A stretch of 64,000 bases of DNA from Bradyrhizobium macuxiense (GCF_007993935.1 NZ_VITY01000001.1:124001-188000), one strand, 5' to 3'. Shown: positions 1 to 11,100, counted from the stretch's first letter. A program made the numbers and translations. Notes: generated from the sequence alone by a model not told the origin.

Positions 1-75
1 AATCTTGCCGCGACCGAACAGCAGCAGGACCACTGCGATCACAACGATCCAGTGCCAAATGCTAAGCGAACCCAT
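1..75 (-). CDS. tatA: TatA, Sec-independent translocase subunit (N-terminal fragment)
   Basis: The first 25 codons of TatA are present; the rest runs off the window. The protein begins [20 protein letters not shown] and continues GRGKI: a short periplasmic end, one membrane helix, then the FGRGKI hinge typical of TatA/TatE. TatA oligomers form the pore through which folded twin-arginine substrates cross the inner membrane. The ATG at 75 follows a GGAGGG ribosome site. scpB ends about 150 bp upstream on the same strand, an order common in Rhizobiales. The 76-222 gap holds nothing I recognise. Confidence 0.9.
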
Positions 76-222
76 CCTGCAACCCTCCAGAAATGGCCGG
101 CGGACCGGCCTGAACATGGCCGGAAGTTAGGCCCGCGGGGTGTCAAAAACAAGGACCTCTGCCGCGGCAAATCGCTGTCGCGGCTACGTAATATTGCTAG
201 GCTTAACCGGGAATATTCCGCC

Positions 223-1143
223 CTATTCGCCCTTCTCGGCGCCGTCGTGATCGTCCGCGTCGTCGGCGCGTTCGTCCGGCTCGTCGGCGTCGGGTTCGTG
301 GGCGTCGGGCTCGGCCGCGTCAGGTTCGCCTGCCTCCACCTCACCGACCACCTCGGCTTCGGCCTCGGCTGTCGCTTCAACCTCGGCAGCGGCCTCGGTT
401 TCGGTTTCAGTCTCAGCCTTCGGTTCCTCGGCCTCCGGCTCGACGGCCGGCGCGAGCAGCAGTTCCAGCGTATCGCCGGGCTCGAGCGGCTCCTCATCCT
501 CGCGAAGCGTCGCATCGTCAGATGGCGACGGAACGGAGAAGCCGGTCGGCAGACGCGAGTCGAGCAGACCCGTGCCCTTCAGTTCCTCGAGCCCCGGCAG
601 ATCGCCGAGCGCTTCCAGGCTGAACTGCGACAGGAAGCCGTCGGTGGTTCCGAAGGTCAGCGGGCGGCCCGGCGTCTTGCGGCGGCCGCGCGGGCGGATC
701 CAGCCGGTCTCAAGCAGCACGTCGATCGTTCCCTTCGACGTCACCACGCCGCGAATCTCTTCGATCTCGGCGCGGGTCACCGGCTGGTGATAAGCGACGA
801 TCGCCAGCACCTCGATCGCGGCACGCGACAGCTTCCGCGTCTCGGTGCTCTCGCGCGTCATCAGCCACGACAGATCGCCGGCGGTGCGGAACGTCCACTT
901 GTTCGCGACCTTCACCAGGTTGACGCCACGCGGCGCATATTCCGCCTGCAACTGCGCGAGCGCCTGCTTGATGTCGACGCCGTCGGGCATCCGCTTGGCG
1001 AGCGTTGCCTGATCGATCGGCTCGGCCGATGCGAACAACAGGGCTTCCAGGAGCCGCAATTCCTCAGGACGCGCTACCGGATGATCCATAGGAGAAACCT
1101 CCTCCTCGGGCTCGTCTCTGCGCACTTCCGCCAAGCTTGCCAT
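223..1143 (-). CDS. scpB: Segregation and condensation protein ScpB
   Basis: ScpB is the winged-helix kleisin-associated subunit of the SMC-ScpAB condensin that compacts and segregates the chromosome. Conserved stretches include LEALLFASAEPID, EVLAIVAYHQPVTRAEIEEI and GRPLTFGTT, spanning roughly residues 30-190 of 306. The ATG at 1143 is preferred over an in-frame TTG at 1173 because AAGGAG sits about 8 nt before it; either way the gene is packed against or overlaps the end of scpA. The last 80 or so residues are an unusual Glu/Ala/Asp-rich tail with repeated E-T-E, A-E and EPDA units, longer than in typical ScpB of about 200-240 aa. Confidence 0.93.
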   Translation of the reverse strand: MASLAEVRRDEPEEEVSPMDHPVARPEELRLLEALLFASAEPIDQATLAKRMPDGVDIKQALAQLQAEYAPRGVNLVKVANKWTFRTAGDLSWLMTRESTETRKLSRAAIEVLAIVAYHQPVTRAEIEEIRGVVTSKGTIDVLLETGWIRPRGRRKTPGRPLTFGTTDGFLSQFSLEALGDLPGLEELKGTGLLDSRLPTGFSVPSPSDDATLREDEEPLEPGDTLELLLAPAVEPEAEEPKAETETETEAAAEVEATAEAEAEVVGEVEAGEPDAAEPDAHEPDADEPDERADDADDHDGAEKGE

Positions 1144-1165
1144 GGGCTTGCTCTCCTTCTTCCAC

Positions 1166-1987
1166 TTACTCAACCGACAGGTCCGGCGCGGCCATTGCGG
1201 CCTGTGCCTGACGCTTTCGGAAATAGATCGGCGCGAACGCCTGCTTCTGGTTGATTTCCATCTCGCCTTCGCGAACCAATTCGAGGGCCGCGGCGAAGCT
1301 CGATGCGAACACCGTCGCCTTCTGGGTCGGATCGGCGACGTAGTTCATCAGGTACTCGTCGAGGCAGCTCCAGTCCTCGGCAATGCCGACCAGCCGCTCC
1401 AGCGAGGCGCGCGCTTCGGCGAGCGACCAGACGGTGCGCTTCTGCAGATGAACCGTGGTCAGCACGCGCGACTGGCGCTGCGTGGCATAGGCCGACAGCA
1501 GATCGTACAAGGTCGCGGTGAATTTCGGGTGCTTGATCTCGGCAATCGATTCCGGATTGCCGCGCGGAAAGATATCGCGCTGGAACTGCGGCCGGTTCAT
1601 CAGCCGGTTCGCCGCCTCGCGGATCGCCTCCAGACGGCGCAGCCGGTTGGCAAGCGCGGTCGCCATTTCCTCGGCGCTCGGCCCCTCCGCGCTCGGCGGT
1701 TCGGGCAGCAGGAGCCGCGACTTCAGGAAGGCGAGCCAGGCTGCCATCACCAGATAGTCGGCGGCGAGTTCGAGACGGATCTTGCGGGCCGCCTCGATGA
1801 ACGAGAGATATTGGTCGGCGAGCGCAAGGATCGAGATCTTCGACAGGTCGACCTTCTGCTGCCGCGCCAGCGTCAACAGCAGGTCGAGCGGGCCTTCATA
1901 GCCCTCGACGTCGACCACCAGCGCCGGTTCGCCCTCGGCGAGGTCGGCCGGCCGCCCGGTATCAAACGATAGAATTTCAGCGGTCAT
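1166..1987 (-). CDS. scpA: Segregation and condensation protein ScpA (kleisin)
   Basis: 273-aa kleisin that bridges the two SMC heads in bacterial condensin and binds ScpB. The N-terminal part holds the family signature YEGPLDLLLTLARQQKVDLS followed by ISILALADQYLSF; the C-terminal part has the expected winged-helix-like region. Its ATG overlaps the stop of nagZ (ATGA), and scpB follows directly, so nagZ-scpA-scpB should be translated from one message. Length and gene order are normal for alphaproteobacteria. Confidence 0.94.
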   Translation of the reverse strand: MTAEILSFDTGRPADLAEGEPALVVDVEGYEGPLDLLLTLARQQKVDLSKISILALADQYLSFIEAARKIRLELAADYLVMAAWLAFLKSRLLLPEPPSAEGPSAEEMATALANRLRRLEAIREAANRLMNRPQFQRDIFPRGNPESIAEIKHPKFTATLYDLLSAYATQRQSRVLTTVHLQKRTVWSLAEARASLERLVGIAEDWSCLDEYLMNYVADPTQKATVFASSFAAALELVREGEMEINQKQAFAPIYFRKRQAQAAMAAPDLSVE

Positions 1988-3006
1988 GCCGTCCCTACCC
2001 GATCCAACAACGCATCCAGTTCAGCCCGTGCCGCTTGCCGGTCCAGCGGCTCAGGCTGCTTCCGTGCGGCGAGCGCAGCCTTGGCGCGCTCAAGCGCCTT
2101 GCCGGTCAGTTCCGGCGTCTCCCGCGCGACCTCGCGCATTTCGTCGATATTGCCGTTGCAGTGCAGAATCATGTCGCAACCGGCGCTGACGATGGCGCGG
2201 GTCCGCTCGGCAATTGATCCGGCCAGCGCATTCATCGACACGTCATCACTCATCAACAAACCCTGAAACCCGATCAGGCCGCGAATCACCTGTTCGATGA
2301 TTGTCGCAGAAGTCGTCGCCGGATGGACGGGGTCCAGCGCGCTAAACACAACATGTGCAGTCATCGCCATCGGCAGGTCCGCCAGTGGCTGGAACGCGGC
2401 AAAATCGGTCCGTTCCAGCTCGGCCTTGGCGGTATCGACCGTCGGCAGGCGGAAATGGCTGTCCGCCGTCGCCCGTCCATGGCCGGGAATATGTTTGAGA
2501 ACCGGCAGCACGCCGCCCTGTTCCAGCCCCTTCGTGACCGCACGCGCGATCGCCGCGATCTTGTCAGGTTCGGTTCCATAAGCCCGGTTGCCGATGACAG
2601 CATCCGCTCCGGCCACGGGAACGTCGGCCAAGGGCAGGCAATCGACTGATATGCCGAGGTCGATCAGATCGGCCGCAATCAGCCGTGAGCTGAGCCGGGC
2701 CGCGGCCAGGCCGAGCTTCGGGTCGATGTCGTAGAGCGCGCCAAAGCTCGCGCCGGGCGGATAGACCGGCCAACGCGGCGGACCAAGCCGCTGCACCCGG
2801 CCGCCCTCCTGGTCGATCAGGACCGGCGCATCGGCCATGCCGGCCGCCGACTTGAGTTCCCCAACAAGAGCCGCGACTTGGGCCGGACTCTCGATGTTGC
2901 GCTTGAACAGGATGAAGCCCCATGGTCGCTCGGCGCGAATGAATTCGCGTTCAGCGTCGTTGAGGGTCAGCCCGGATATGCCCGTGATGAATGCGCGGTT
3001 CGTCAT
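1984..3006 (-). CDS. nagZ: Beta-N-acetylhexosaminidase NagZ (GH3)
   Basis: Cytoplasmic glycoside hydrolase family 3 enzyme that removes GlcNAc from anhydro-muropeptides in peptidoglycan recycling. The sequence shows LIDQEGGRVQRL near residue 65, the substrate loop KHIPGHGRATADSH with the His/Asp pair used in NagZ catalysis, and the nucleophile region LMSDDVSMNAL. I start it at ATG 3006 (MTNRAFITGI); the longer in-frame extension would overlap the upstream SPOR gene and carries no family similarity. This gives 340 aa, the usual NagZ length. Confidence 0.93.
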   Translation of the reverse strand: MTNRAFITGISGLTLNDAEREFIRAERPWGFILFKRNIESPAQVAALVGELKSAAGMADAPVLIDQEGGRVQRLGPPRWPVYPPGASFGALYDIDPKLGLAAARLSSRLIAADLIDLGISVDCLPLADVPVAGADAVIGNRAYGTEPDKIAAIARAVTKGLEQGGVLPVLKHIPGHGRATADSHFRLPTVDTAKAELERTDFAAFQPLADLPMAMTAHVVFSALDPVHPATTSATIIEQVIRGLIGFQGLLMSDDVSMNALAGSIAERTRAIVSAGCDMILHCNGNIDEMREVARETPELTGKALERAKAALAARKQPEPLDRQAARAELDALLDRVGTA

Positions 3007-3052
3007 TCGGCCGATTAGGCCGTATGCAGCTCGCGGGTCAAGGAAACGGCCT

Positions 3053-4525
3053 TTAATTTCTTTGGATGAGGCACTGCGGCCCACCGGCCGACATCAGGCT
3101 CCGGCACAGCTGGTTCGCCTCTTCCGACGACGCGAACGGGCCGGCGAAGGCGCGGTAGTAGACGCCCTTCTCGCCGAGATCGACGCGTTTCACCACCAAA
3201 GGCTGCGAACCGAGCACGTTGCGATACTTACCCTGTAGCGTCCGGTACGACGCCTGCGCGTCCGCCTCGTTCTTCTGCGACGACACCTGAACCAGGTATC
3301 CGCCGCCGCCAACCGAAGCGGTCGAGGTCGACGCCACCCGGGTCGGGGGCGCAGCCGGAGCTGCCGCCGCGTCAGCTTGTCCGGGAACCAGCGACATTGG
3401 TGAGTTCACGCTGGCATTGGCTGCCGACGGATTGCCGCGCGACACCGGCGGCTTCGCCGCGGCGGGCTTGGCCGGCACGGCCGCCGTCGCCTGCGCACCA
3501 TCAGGTGTGTCGCCACCCTTGACCGAGAGGGTACGGATCTTGCGCGGCTCGTTGTTCGGCAGGGTCCCGTTGGCGGTGAGCGGCGCCGGCGCGGGCTGCG
3601 CGGTCTGCACGCTGGCGGCCGGCGGCGGGTTGGCATTGGCGTTCAGCGGTGGAAACACGACGCGCGGTCCGGCGGTCTTCGAATTGACGTCGACCGGGGT
3701 CTCTTCACGCGAGACGATCTTTTCGGTGCCGTCACCCGTCGCCATGCGATCCGGCGTCTTGGCCGGTGCATCGGCCTGGGCCGGAATCACCTTGGTCGGC
3801 GTGTTGTCAGCCTTGATGATCGGAGGCTCACCGGTTCGCGGCGAGCCGACATAGTTGCGATAGGCGAGCGCACCACCGGTACCGACCACCGCAAGCACCA
3901 CGACCGCGGCAACCGTCATCAGGCCACTGCTCCGCTTGCGCGGCTCGGGTTCTTCCTCGTAGGCCTCATAGGCGTAAGGATCGTCCGGATAGGACGGATC
4001 GCGCTGCAGGTCCTGCTCGCCGGCTTCTAGCTGGCCATAGAGCGCGTCGTCATAGCGCGACGGATCCTGCGCCTGATCGCCGGCCTGATAATGCGGCTCC
4101 TCATCGAAGGCCTCAGGCTGCCGGGGGGCCTCGACCGGCCGATAGGCCGCGACCGGCGCGGGCGCAGGCGGCTGCGCCTGCTGGGCCGCATAACGGTGCA
4201 ACGGATGCACCGGCTTCGGCTGATAGTCCTGTTCCGGCTCTTCGTATTCGGTGTGCTGCACGGGCGGCGGCGCGGCCGCTTCCTGCCGCGCGCGCTGCAT
4301 CCAGGGCGGCGGGCCCGCCGGCGGCGCCTCGTCCTCTTCCGCCTGCGGCTCATACTGTTGCGGCCGCGCATTGGCGCGCGACTGCAGCGGACGCGGCGGC
4401 GGCTTGTTGGCGGAGCCGAATGGATCCGTCTGGCCGATCAGGCGGGCCAGTTCAGCAAGCGGATCGCTCTCGGCCTTGGAGGCCGTGTCGGCGGAAAAAT
4501 TTCGGTCCTGATATCGATCAGCCAT
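3053..4525 (-). CDS. SPOR-domain membrane protein
   Basis: 490-aa inner-membrane protein. A Pro/Gln/Glu-rich cytoplasmic region of about 215 residues is followed by one membrane helix (GLMTVAAVVVLAVVGTGGAL), a Pro/Ala-rich periplasmic linker and a C-terminal SPOR domain (from YLVQVSSQKNEADAQ to the end). SPOR domains bind denuded glycan strands at division sites, so a role in septal wall remodelling is inferred, consistent with NagZ and condensin genes just downstream. Start chosen at ATG 4525 (MADRYQDRNF), with an AAGGGGA site upstream; longer frames add nonconserved residues. Confidence 0.88.
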   Translation of the reverse strand: MADRYQDRNFSADTASKAESDPLAELARLIGQTDPFGSANKPPPRPLQSRANARPQQYEPQAEEDEAPPAGPPPWMQRARQEAAAPPPVQHTEYEEPEQDYQPKPVHPLHRYAAQQAQPPAPAPVAAYRPVEAPRQPEAFDEEPHYQAGDQAQDPSRYDDALYGQLEAGEQDLQRDPSYPDDPYAYEAYEEEPEPRKRSSGLMTVAAVVVLAVVGTGGALAYRNYVGSPRTGEPPIIKADNTPTKVIPAQADAPAKTPDRMATGDGTEKIVSREETPVDVNSKTAGPRVVFPPLNANANPPPAASVQTAQPAPAPLTANGTLPNNEPRKIRTLSVKGGDTPDGAQATAAVPAKPAAAKPPVSRGNPSAANASVNSPMSLVPGQADAAAAPAAPPTRVASTSTASVGGGGYLVQVSSQKNEADAQASYRTLQGKYRNVLGSQPLVVKRVDLGEKGVYYRAFAGPFASSEEANQLCRSLMSAGGPQCLIQRN

Positions 4526-4602
4526 TGTGATGATGCATCCCCTTCGGGACAGCGCCAAGATCGCCGGCACAGCCGGTCCGAACGAGTTGGCCCCTGCCAG
4601 AT

Positions 4603-4630
4603 GCCCTCACAAATCCCCACTCGTGAGGGC
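4603..4630 (-). terminator. Hairpin downstream of argS
   Basis: Perfect 8-bp stem GCCCTCAC/GTGAGGGC with a 12-nt loop lies 14 bp after the argS stop. No T-run follows on the minus strand, so it may protect or weakly terminate the message rather than act as a classic intrinsic terminator. Confidence 0.4.
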
Positions 4631-4643
4631 CTAATGCCCCTGC

Positions 4644-6440
4644 CTACCGCATCTCGGTTGGAGCGTGGACGCCTAGAACAGCTAAGCCCGATGCCAGAAC
4701 CGAGACGACGCCCTGAACCATTGCCAGTCGCGCCCTCGTGATTTCTGCATCATTATTGATAATGAAGCGTAAATAGGGCAAATCGCGCCCCTTGGTCCAA
4801 AGCGCATGAAATTCACTGGCCAAATCATATAGATAAAAAGCGATTCGGTGCGGCTCATGTGCCACCGCCGCGGCCTCGATCATCCGGGGATAAAGCGCAA
4901 GCCGCTTGAGCAGGTCGAGCTCGGCCGGGTCGGTCAACCGCTCGACCGCGGCGTTCCGCAGATAGGCCAGCCGGGCCTCGTCGGTCTCCGGCAGATCGGG
5001 AACCGCCTCCTCCCGCGCGTTGCGGAAGATCGAATGGCCGCGGGCGTGGCCGTATTGGACGTAGAAGACCGCGTTGTCCTTGGACTGCTCGATCACCTTG
5101 GCGAGGTCGAAATCGAGCACCGCATCGTTCTTGCGGAACAGCATCATGAAGCGCACGGCGTCGGAGCCGACCTCGTCGACGACTTCGCGCAGCGTGACGA
5201 ATTCGCCCGAGCGCTTCGACATCTTCACAGGCTCACCGTCGCGCAGCAGCTTCACGAGCTGCACGATCTTGACGTCGAGCACGGCCTTGCCCGCGGTCAC
5301 CGCCTTCACGGCCGCCTGCATGCGCTTGATGTAGCCGCCGTGGTCGGCGCCGAACACGTCGATCAGGTTGGTGAAGCCCCGCTCGAACTTGTTGCGGTGG
5401 TTGGCGATGTCGGATGCGAAATAAGTGTACGAGCCGTCCGACTTGATCAGCGGCCGATCGACGTCGTCGCCATACGCAGTGGCGCGGAACAGCGACTGCT
5501 CACGGTCCTCGTAATCCTCGACCGGCTTGCCCTTCGGCGGCGGCAAACGTCCTTCGTAGATGTCGCCCTTGGCGCGCAGGAAATCGATGGTCTCGGCGAC
5601 CTTGTTATTGCCGGACGCGATCAGCGAACGCTCGGAGAAGAACACGTCGTGATGGATGTTGAGCGCGGCGAGATCGCCCTTGATCATCTCCATCATCATG
5701 GCGATCGCCTTGTCGCGCACGATCGGCAGCCACGCGCCTTCCGACATGTCGAGCAGCTTCTCGCCGTATTCCTTGGCGAGCACTTCTCCGACCGGCACGA
5801 GATAGTCGCCCGGATAGAGCCCTTCCGGGATCGCGCCGATGTCCTGCCCCAACGCCTCGCGGTAACGCAGGAACGCCGAGCGCGCGAGCACGTCGACCTG
5901 GGCACCGGCATCGTTGATGTAATATTCGCGGCAGACGTCGAAGCCCGCGAATTGCAGCAGGCTGCACAGCGCGTCGCCGAACACCGCGCCGCGGCAATGG
6001 CCGACATGCATCGGACCGGTCGGGTTGGCCGAGACGTATTCGACGTTGACCTTCTCGGCCTTGCCGATGTCGCTGCGTCCGTATGCAGAGCCGGCGGCCA
6101 GCACGGCGCGCAGCGCGTCCGCCCAGACCTGCGGCTTCAAGGTCAGGTTGATGAAGCCGGGACCTGCGACATCGACCGAAGCCACCAGCGCGTCGGCGCG
6201 CAGCCGCTCGGCGATCTTGTCGGCGAGCTCGCGCGGCTTGGCCTTGGCGTCCTTGGCGAGCACCATCGCGGCATTGGTCGCCATATCGCCATGGCTGGCA
6301 TCACGCGGCGGCTCGACCACGACGCGGGACAGGTCGATGCCCGCGGGCCAATTGTCCTCGGCTCCGACCGCGGCACAGATCGCGTGCACGCGCGTCAGCA
6401 TGTCGGCAAAAAGGTGTTGTGAAGCAGTGGTGTCGGCCAT
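4644..6440 (-). CDS. argS: Arginyl-tRNA synthetase
   Basis: 598-aa class I synthetase charging tRNA-Arg. The N-terminal tRNA-recognition domain covers about residues 8-95, the HIGH-type motif is HVGH at 145-148 in [16 protein letters not shown], and the KMSKS loop is KMSKR at 406-410. The C-terminal DALR anticodon-binding domain ([14 protein letters not shown] onward) is intact. Only 9 bp separate it from dgt upstream, so the two are probably cotranscribed. Length is normal. Confidence 0.96.
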   Translation of the reverse strand: MADTTASQHLFADMLTRVHAICAAVGAEDNWPAGIDLSRVVVEPPRDASHGDMATNAAMVLAKDAKAKPRELADKIAERLRADALVASVDVAGPGFINLTLKPQVWADALRAVLAAGSAYGRSDIGKAEKVNVEYVSANPTGPMHVGHCRGAVFGDALCSLLQFAGFDVCREYYINDAGAQVDVLARSAFLRYREALGQDIGAIPEGLYPGDYLVPVGEVLAKEYGEKLLDMSEGAWLPIVRDKAIAMMMEMIKGDLAALNIHHDVFFSERSLIASGNNKVAETIDFLRAKGDIYEGRLPPPKGKPVEDYEDREQSLFRATAYGDDVDRPLIKSDGSYTYFASDIANHRNKFERGFTNLIDVFGADHGGYIKRMQAAVKAVTAGKAVLDVKIVQLVKLLRDGEPVKMSKRSGEFVTLREVVDEVGSDAVRFMMLFRKNDAVLDFDLAKVIEQSKDNAVFYVQYGHARGHSIFRNAREEAVPDLPETDEARLAYLRNAAVERLTDPAELDLLKRLALYPRMIEAAAVAHEPHRIAFYLYDLASEFHALWTKGRDLPYLRFIINNDAEITRARLAMVQGVVSVLASGLAVLGVHAPTEMR

Positions 6441-6449
6441 GGCAGGGCG

Positions 6450-7658
6450 CTAACGCAAATCCGGGGTCGAGTCAAAAAGCCTTTGGTGTTCGATCAGGGC
6501 GAAGCGGTCGGTCATTCCGGCAATGAAATTGCCGATCCGCCTGTTCCGCGCGCTGGCGGTCTCCTGCACGCTGCCCTCGATCCATTCCGCCGGCAGGTCG
6601 CCCGGCGATTGCCGGTAGCGCTCAAACAGGTTGCGCACCACCTGCTCGGCCTCCCGCATCACGATCATCACCCGCTGGTGGCGATACATCCGCCGGAACA
6701 GGAACGCCTTGATCGCCGCCTCCTGCTCCGCGACCTCGGGCGGAAATGCGATGAGCGGCGCATTGTGGCGGCGCACGTCCTGGGCCGATTGCGGCTGCGC
6801 GACGGCGAGGCGCCGGGTCGCCTCGTTGAAGACAGCGCTGATGAAATGCGAGATCAGCTCACGCACCAGCTCGGCGCCGCGCCGGACCTCGTCGAGCCCC
6901 GGATAATGGCGGTCGATCTCGGCGATGATCTCTGCTGTCAGCGGCATCTCCTTGAGGTCGTCAACCGCGAACAGGCCGGCGCGCAGGCCGTCGTCGATGT
7001 CGTGCGCGTCATAGGCGATGTCGTCGGCGAAGGCCGCGATCTGTGCCTCGAGCGAGGCGTAGCTCCAGAGCTCGAGGTCGTAGGTCTTGTTGTAGTCGGC
7101 GATCCCGACCGGAAGGCCGCCTTGCAGATAGCGGCCGGCCGGCGCGCCGCTGCGTTCGGTCAGCGGGCCGTTGTGCTTGACGATCCCCTCGAGCGATTCC
7201 CAGGTCAGGTTCAGGCCGCCGAATTCGGGATAGCGGTGCTCCAGCGAGGTGACGACCCGCAGCGCCTGCGCATTGTGGTCGAAGCCGCCATCGGCCTTGA
7301 GGCAATCGTCGAGCGCCCGCTCCCCGGCATGCCCGAACGGCGGATGGCCGAGGTCGTGCGCAAGCGCCAGCGTCTCGGTCAGATCCTCATCGACCCCGAG
7401 CTGGCGGGCCAGCGCGCGGGCGATCTGCGCCACCTCCAGCGAATGGGTCAGCCGGGTGCGGTAGTGATCGCCCTCATGGAAGACGAAGACCTGGGTCTTG
7501 TGCTTCAGGCGGCGGAACGCGGTGGAATGGATCACCCGGTCACAGTCGCGCCGGAACGGGCTGCGGGTCCGGCTCGGCGGCTCCGCGACAAGCCGGCCGC
7601 GGCTGCGGTCGGGGTCGCAGGCATAAGGCGCGCGGGGGGCAGCCATTCCGACCGACAC
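6450..7658 (-). CDS. dgt: Deoxyguanosinetriphosphate triphosphohydrolase-like protein
   Basis: 402-aa HD-superfamily dNTPase. Metal-binding residues are visible in [10 protein letters not shown] (His72) and [12 protein letters not shown] (HD at 101-102), with a further Asp in [15 protein letters not shown]. The family hydrolyses dNTPs to nucleoside plus triphosphate and helps set dNTP pools. The GTG at 7658 is chosen because AAGGA lies 10 nt upstream; ATG 7646 is an alternative giving 398 aa. Cotranscription with argS is likely from the short spacing. Confidence 0.9.
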   Translation of the reverse strand: MSVGMAAPRAPYACDPDRSRGRLVAEPPSRTRSPFRRDCDRVIHSTAFRRLKHKTQVFVFHEGDHYRTRLTHSLEVAQIARALARQLGVDEDLTETLALAHDLGHPPFGHAGERALDDCLKADGGFDHNAQALRVVTSLEHRYPEFGGLNLTWESLEGIVKHNGPLTERSGAPAGRYLQGGLPVGIADYNKTYDLELWSYASLEAQIAAFADDIAYDAHDIDDGLRAGLFAVDDLKEMPLTAEIIAEIDRHYPGLDEVRRGAELVRELISHFISAVFNEATRRLAVAQPQSAQDVRRHNAPLIAFPPEVAEQEAAIKAFLFRRMYRHQRVMIVMREAEQVVRNLFERYRQSPGDLPAEWIEGSVQETASARNRRIGNFIAGMTDRFALIEHQRLFDSTPDLR

Positions 7659-7747
7659 AGTATTTTAGTCCTTATCCATTTGATTCCATGGTCCGACGCA
7701 CTTAACTATGACTGAGGCGGCTGACCAAATGAATTGGGCATGACGCC

Positions 7748-7773
7748 GGGCATGATCCGATCCGACCATGCCC
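7748..7773 (+). other. Inverted repeat in the 5' region of the Fe-S carrier gene
   Basis: GGGCATG and CATGCCC face each other across 12 nt, 22 bp before the start codon at 7796. GGGCATGA also occurs as a direct repeat at 7736 and 7748. It could be an operator or a leader hairpin; the regulator is unknown. Confidence 0.3.
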
Positions 7774-7795
7774 AGAATAGGGTTCGGAGACCGAT

Positions 7796-8125
7796 ATGAC
7801 TGCTGCCATCACCGTCAGCGAACGGGCCGCCCGCCGTATCGGGCAGATCCTCAGCAAGGAAGGCGAAGGCGCCAAGCTGCGCATTTCCGTCGAGGGCGGC
7901 GGCTGCTCCGGTTTCCAGTACAAATTCGACGTCGAGCGCACCCAGGCCGATGACGACCTCGTGATCGAGCGCGACAGCGCGGTAGTGCTGATCGATCCCG
8001 CCTCGGTCCCGTTCCTGGCGGGCTCGGAAGTGGACTTCGTCGACGACCTGATCGGCGCCTCGTTCCGCGTCGTCAATCCGAACGCCACTGCCTCCTGCGG
8101 CTGCGGCACCAGCTTCTCGATCTAA
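7796..8125 (+). CDS. erpA: ErpA/IscA-family iron-sulfur cluster carrier
   Basis: 109-aa A-type carrier that takes [4Fe-4S] or [2Fe-2S] clusters from the assembly scaffold to apo-enzymes. The three ligand cysteines are present at residue 37 (GGGCSGFQY) and 101/103 (SCGCGTSFSI), and the length is typical. It stands alone, transcribed away from dgt and towards the efflux gene, with no isc or suf genes nearby, which favours ErpA over IscA/SufA; the exact subgroup is inferred. Confidence 0.88.
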   Translation: MTAAITVSERAARRIGQILSKEGEGAKLRISVEGGGCSGFQYKFDVERTQADDDLVIERDSAVVLIDPASVPFLAGSEVDFVDDLIGASFRVVNPNATASCGCGTSFSI

Positions 8126-8140
8126 CGCTCTTGCACTGAC

Positions 8141-8183
8141 GCATCTCCCCGATGCGAACCGGTATCCGGTTCGCCGGAGATGC
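8141..8183. terminator. Compound hairpin between convergent genes
   Basis: Outer stem GCATCTCC/GGAGATGC and inner stem GCGAACCGG/CCGGTTCGC with a 3-nt loop fill most of the 62-bp gap between the Fe-S carrier and the RND gene. No T-run is present; the position suggests a bidirectional transcript end. Confidence 0.6.
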
Positions 8184-8187
8184 GGCG

Positions 8188-11100
8188 CTACTCCGCCGCG
8201 ACCGCCTGCGGACGCTCGGCATCGCCGTCCGCCTGCGGATCGAGCTTGCGGCGCAGCCTGCGGTCGATGCGGTCGAGATAGATGTAGATCACGGGCGTGA
8301 TGAACAGCGTCAGCAATTGCGAGACGCAGAGGCCGCCGACCACGGCGACGCCGAGCGGCTGACGCAGCTCGGCGCCGGCGCCCGCGCCGAGCGCGATCGG
8401 CAGCGTACCGAAGATCGCCGCGAACGTCGTCATCATGATCGGACGGAAGCGCAGCAGCGCCGCCTCGCGGATCGCGTGCTCGGCGCTAAGGCCGACGCGG
8501 CGCCGCTCCAGCGCGAAGTCGACCATCATGATCGCGTTCTTCTTGACGATGCCGACCAGCATCACGATGCCGATCATCGCGATGACGGACAGCTCCATCC
8601 CGAACAACATCAACGTCAGGATCGCGCCGATACCGGCCGACGGCAGGCCCGAGATGATCGTGATCGGGTGGATGAAGCTCTCGTAGAGAATGCCGAGGAT
8701 CACGAAGGCTGCGAACACCGCGGCGAGGATCAGGACGCCCTGCCCGCGCAGCGAATCCTGGAACACCTGCGCGGTGCCGGAGAAACCCGTCGCAATCGTC
8801 GGCGGCAGGTTGGCGGTCTGCTCGAGCTCGGTGATCTTGTCGACCGCGTAGCCGAGCGAATTGCCGGGCGCGAGATTGAACGAGATCGTCACCGCCGGCT
8901 GCTGGCCCTGGTGATTGATCTGCAGCGGCCCGACCGTCGGCACCAGCCGCGCCACCGCATCCAGCGGAATGGTCTGGCCGTTCGCGGTCTTCATATAGAG
9001 TTTTGACAGATCGGACGGATCGACCCGGAACTGCGGCTGCACTTCCAGGATGATCTGGTAGTCATTCGACGGCATGTAGATGGTGCCGACCTGCCGCGCG
9101 CCGTAGGCGTTGTAGAGCTGGTTGCGGACCTGATCGACGGTGACGCCGTAGACCGCCGCCTTCTCGCGGTCGATGTCGACCGTCATCTGCGGGTTCTTGA
9201 TGTAGAGGTCGGTGGTGACGTCGAGGAGCCCTGCGATCTTCTCGATCTTGTCCCGCATCTCAGGCGCCAGCCGGTACAGCGCCTCGGTATCGCCGCTCTG
9301 CATCACATACTGATACTGGCTCTTGGAGATGCGGCCGCCGATGTTGAGGTTCTGGATGCTCTGGAAGAACGCCTGCATGCCCGGGATCTCGCGGGCCTTC
9401 TGGCGGAGACGACCGACCACGACGGCGGCGCTGTCGCGCATCTTCTGTGGCTTCAGCGCGATGAACAGCCGGCCGTAATTCGCGGTCGGATTCGGACCAC
9501 CGGAGCCGACCGTGGAATTGATGTACTCGATCGCCGGATCGGTCCGCAGCACCTCGACCAGCGCCTGCTGACGCACCTTCATCGCCTCGAACGAGGTGTC
9601 GGTCGCGGCCTCCGTCACGCCGATCAGGAAGCCGGTGTCCTCTTGCGGGAAGAAGCCCTTCGGCACGATCATGTAGAGGTAGATGGTGCCGCCGAGCGTC
9701 GCCAGCGTCACCACCAGCATCAGCGCCTTCTTGGCCAGCACCCAGTCCAGCGCCCATTCATAGGCGCGCAGCCAGGCCTCGAACATCGCCTCGAACGCCC
9801 GCAGCACGATGTTCGGCCGCTTGGCCGCATCATGCGCGCGCAGCACGCGGGCGCACAGCATCGGCGTCAAGGTCAGCGACACGAAGCCGGAGACGATGAT
9901 CGCGACCGAGATCGTGACTGCGAATTCCCGGAACACGCGGCCGACGATGCCGCCCATCAGCAGCACCGGGATGAACACGGCGATCAGCGAGAAGGTGATC
10001 GAGATGATGGTGAAGCCGATCTCGCGGGCGCCCTTCAGCGCCGCCTCGAACGGCTTCATGCCGTGCTCGATATGGCGGACGATGTTCTCCAGCATGACGA
10101 TGGCATCATCGACCACGAAGCCCACCGAGAGCGTCAGCGCCAGCAGCGTCATGTTGTTGATCGAGTAATCCAGCGCGTACATCGCAGCACAAGTGCCGAA
10201 CAGCGAGATCGGCACCGCCAGCGCCGGGATGAAGGTCGCCGACGCCGAGCGCAGGAACAGGAAGATCACGAGGATCACGAGCGCGATCGCGATCAGCAGG
10301 GTCTCCTCGACGTCGCTGACCGCCTGCCGGATCGAGATCGAGCGGTCCATCATGACCTGCATGGTGACCGACGGCGGGATTGCGGCGCGGAGCGACGGCA
10401 GTTTTGCGAGGACGGCGTCGACGACGGCCACGGTGTTGGCGTCGGGCTGCTTCTGGATCGCGAGCACGATCGCGCGCTCGTCGTTCATCCAGGTCGCGAT
10501 CTTGTCGTTCTCGACGCTGTCATAGACCCTGGCGATGTCGTCGAGGCGGACCGGCGAGCCGTTGCGCCAGGCGACGTAGATCTGGCGGTAGTCGGCCGCC
10601 TTGTCCATCTGGCCGGAGGCCTGCAGCGCGACGTCCTGCTTCGGACCGTTCAGCGTGCCGACCGGGGTCGAGGAATTGGCGCGCGACACCGCGGCGCGGA
10701 TGTCCTCCATCGAAACGCTGCGGGCGGCCGCCGCCTCCGGATCGGCCTGCACCCGGATCGCGAATTTCTGCGCGCCGTAGATCAGGACCTGCGCGACGCC
10801 CGGCAGCTGCGACAGCGCCTGCCCGATCGTGATGTCGCCGTATTCATTGACCGCCGACAGCGGCAGCGTCGCCGATCCCAGCGAGACGAACAGCACCGGG
10901 AAATCCGCCGGGTTCACTTTCCGGAAGCTCGGCGGGATCGTCATCTCGATCGGCAGCCGGCGCTGCGCGATGGTCAATGCCGTCTGCACGTCAAGCGCGG
11001 CGGCATCGATGCTGCGGTTGAGGTCGAACTGGATGGTGATGACGCTCGTGCCCTGCGAGGAGTTCGAGTTCATCGATGAGATGCCGGCAATGGTCGATAG

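Noticed and set aside
9643..11079. Long plus-strand open frame opposite the RND permease
   Set aside because: Antisense to a clear 1040-aa permease; the His/Arg/Asp-rich product has no motif and no ribosome site.
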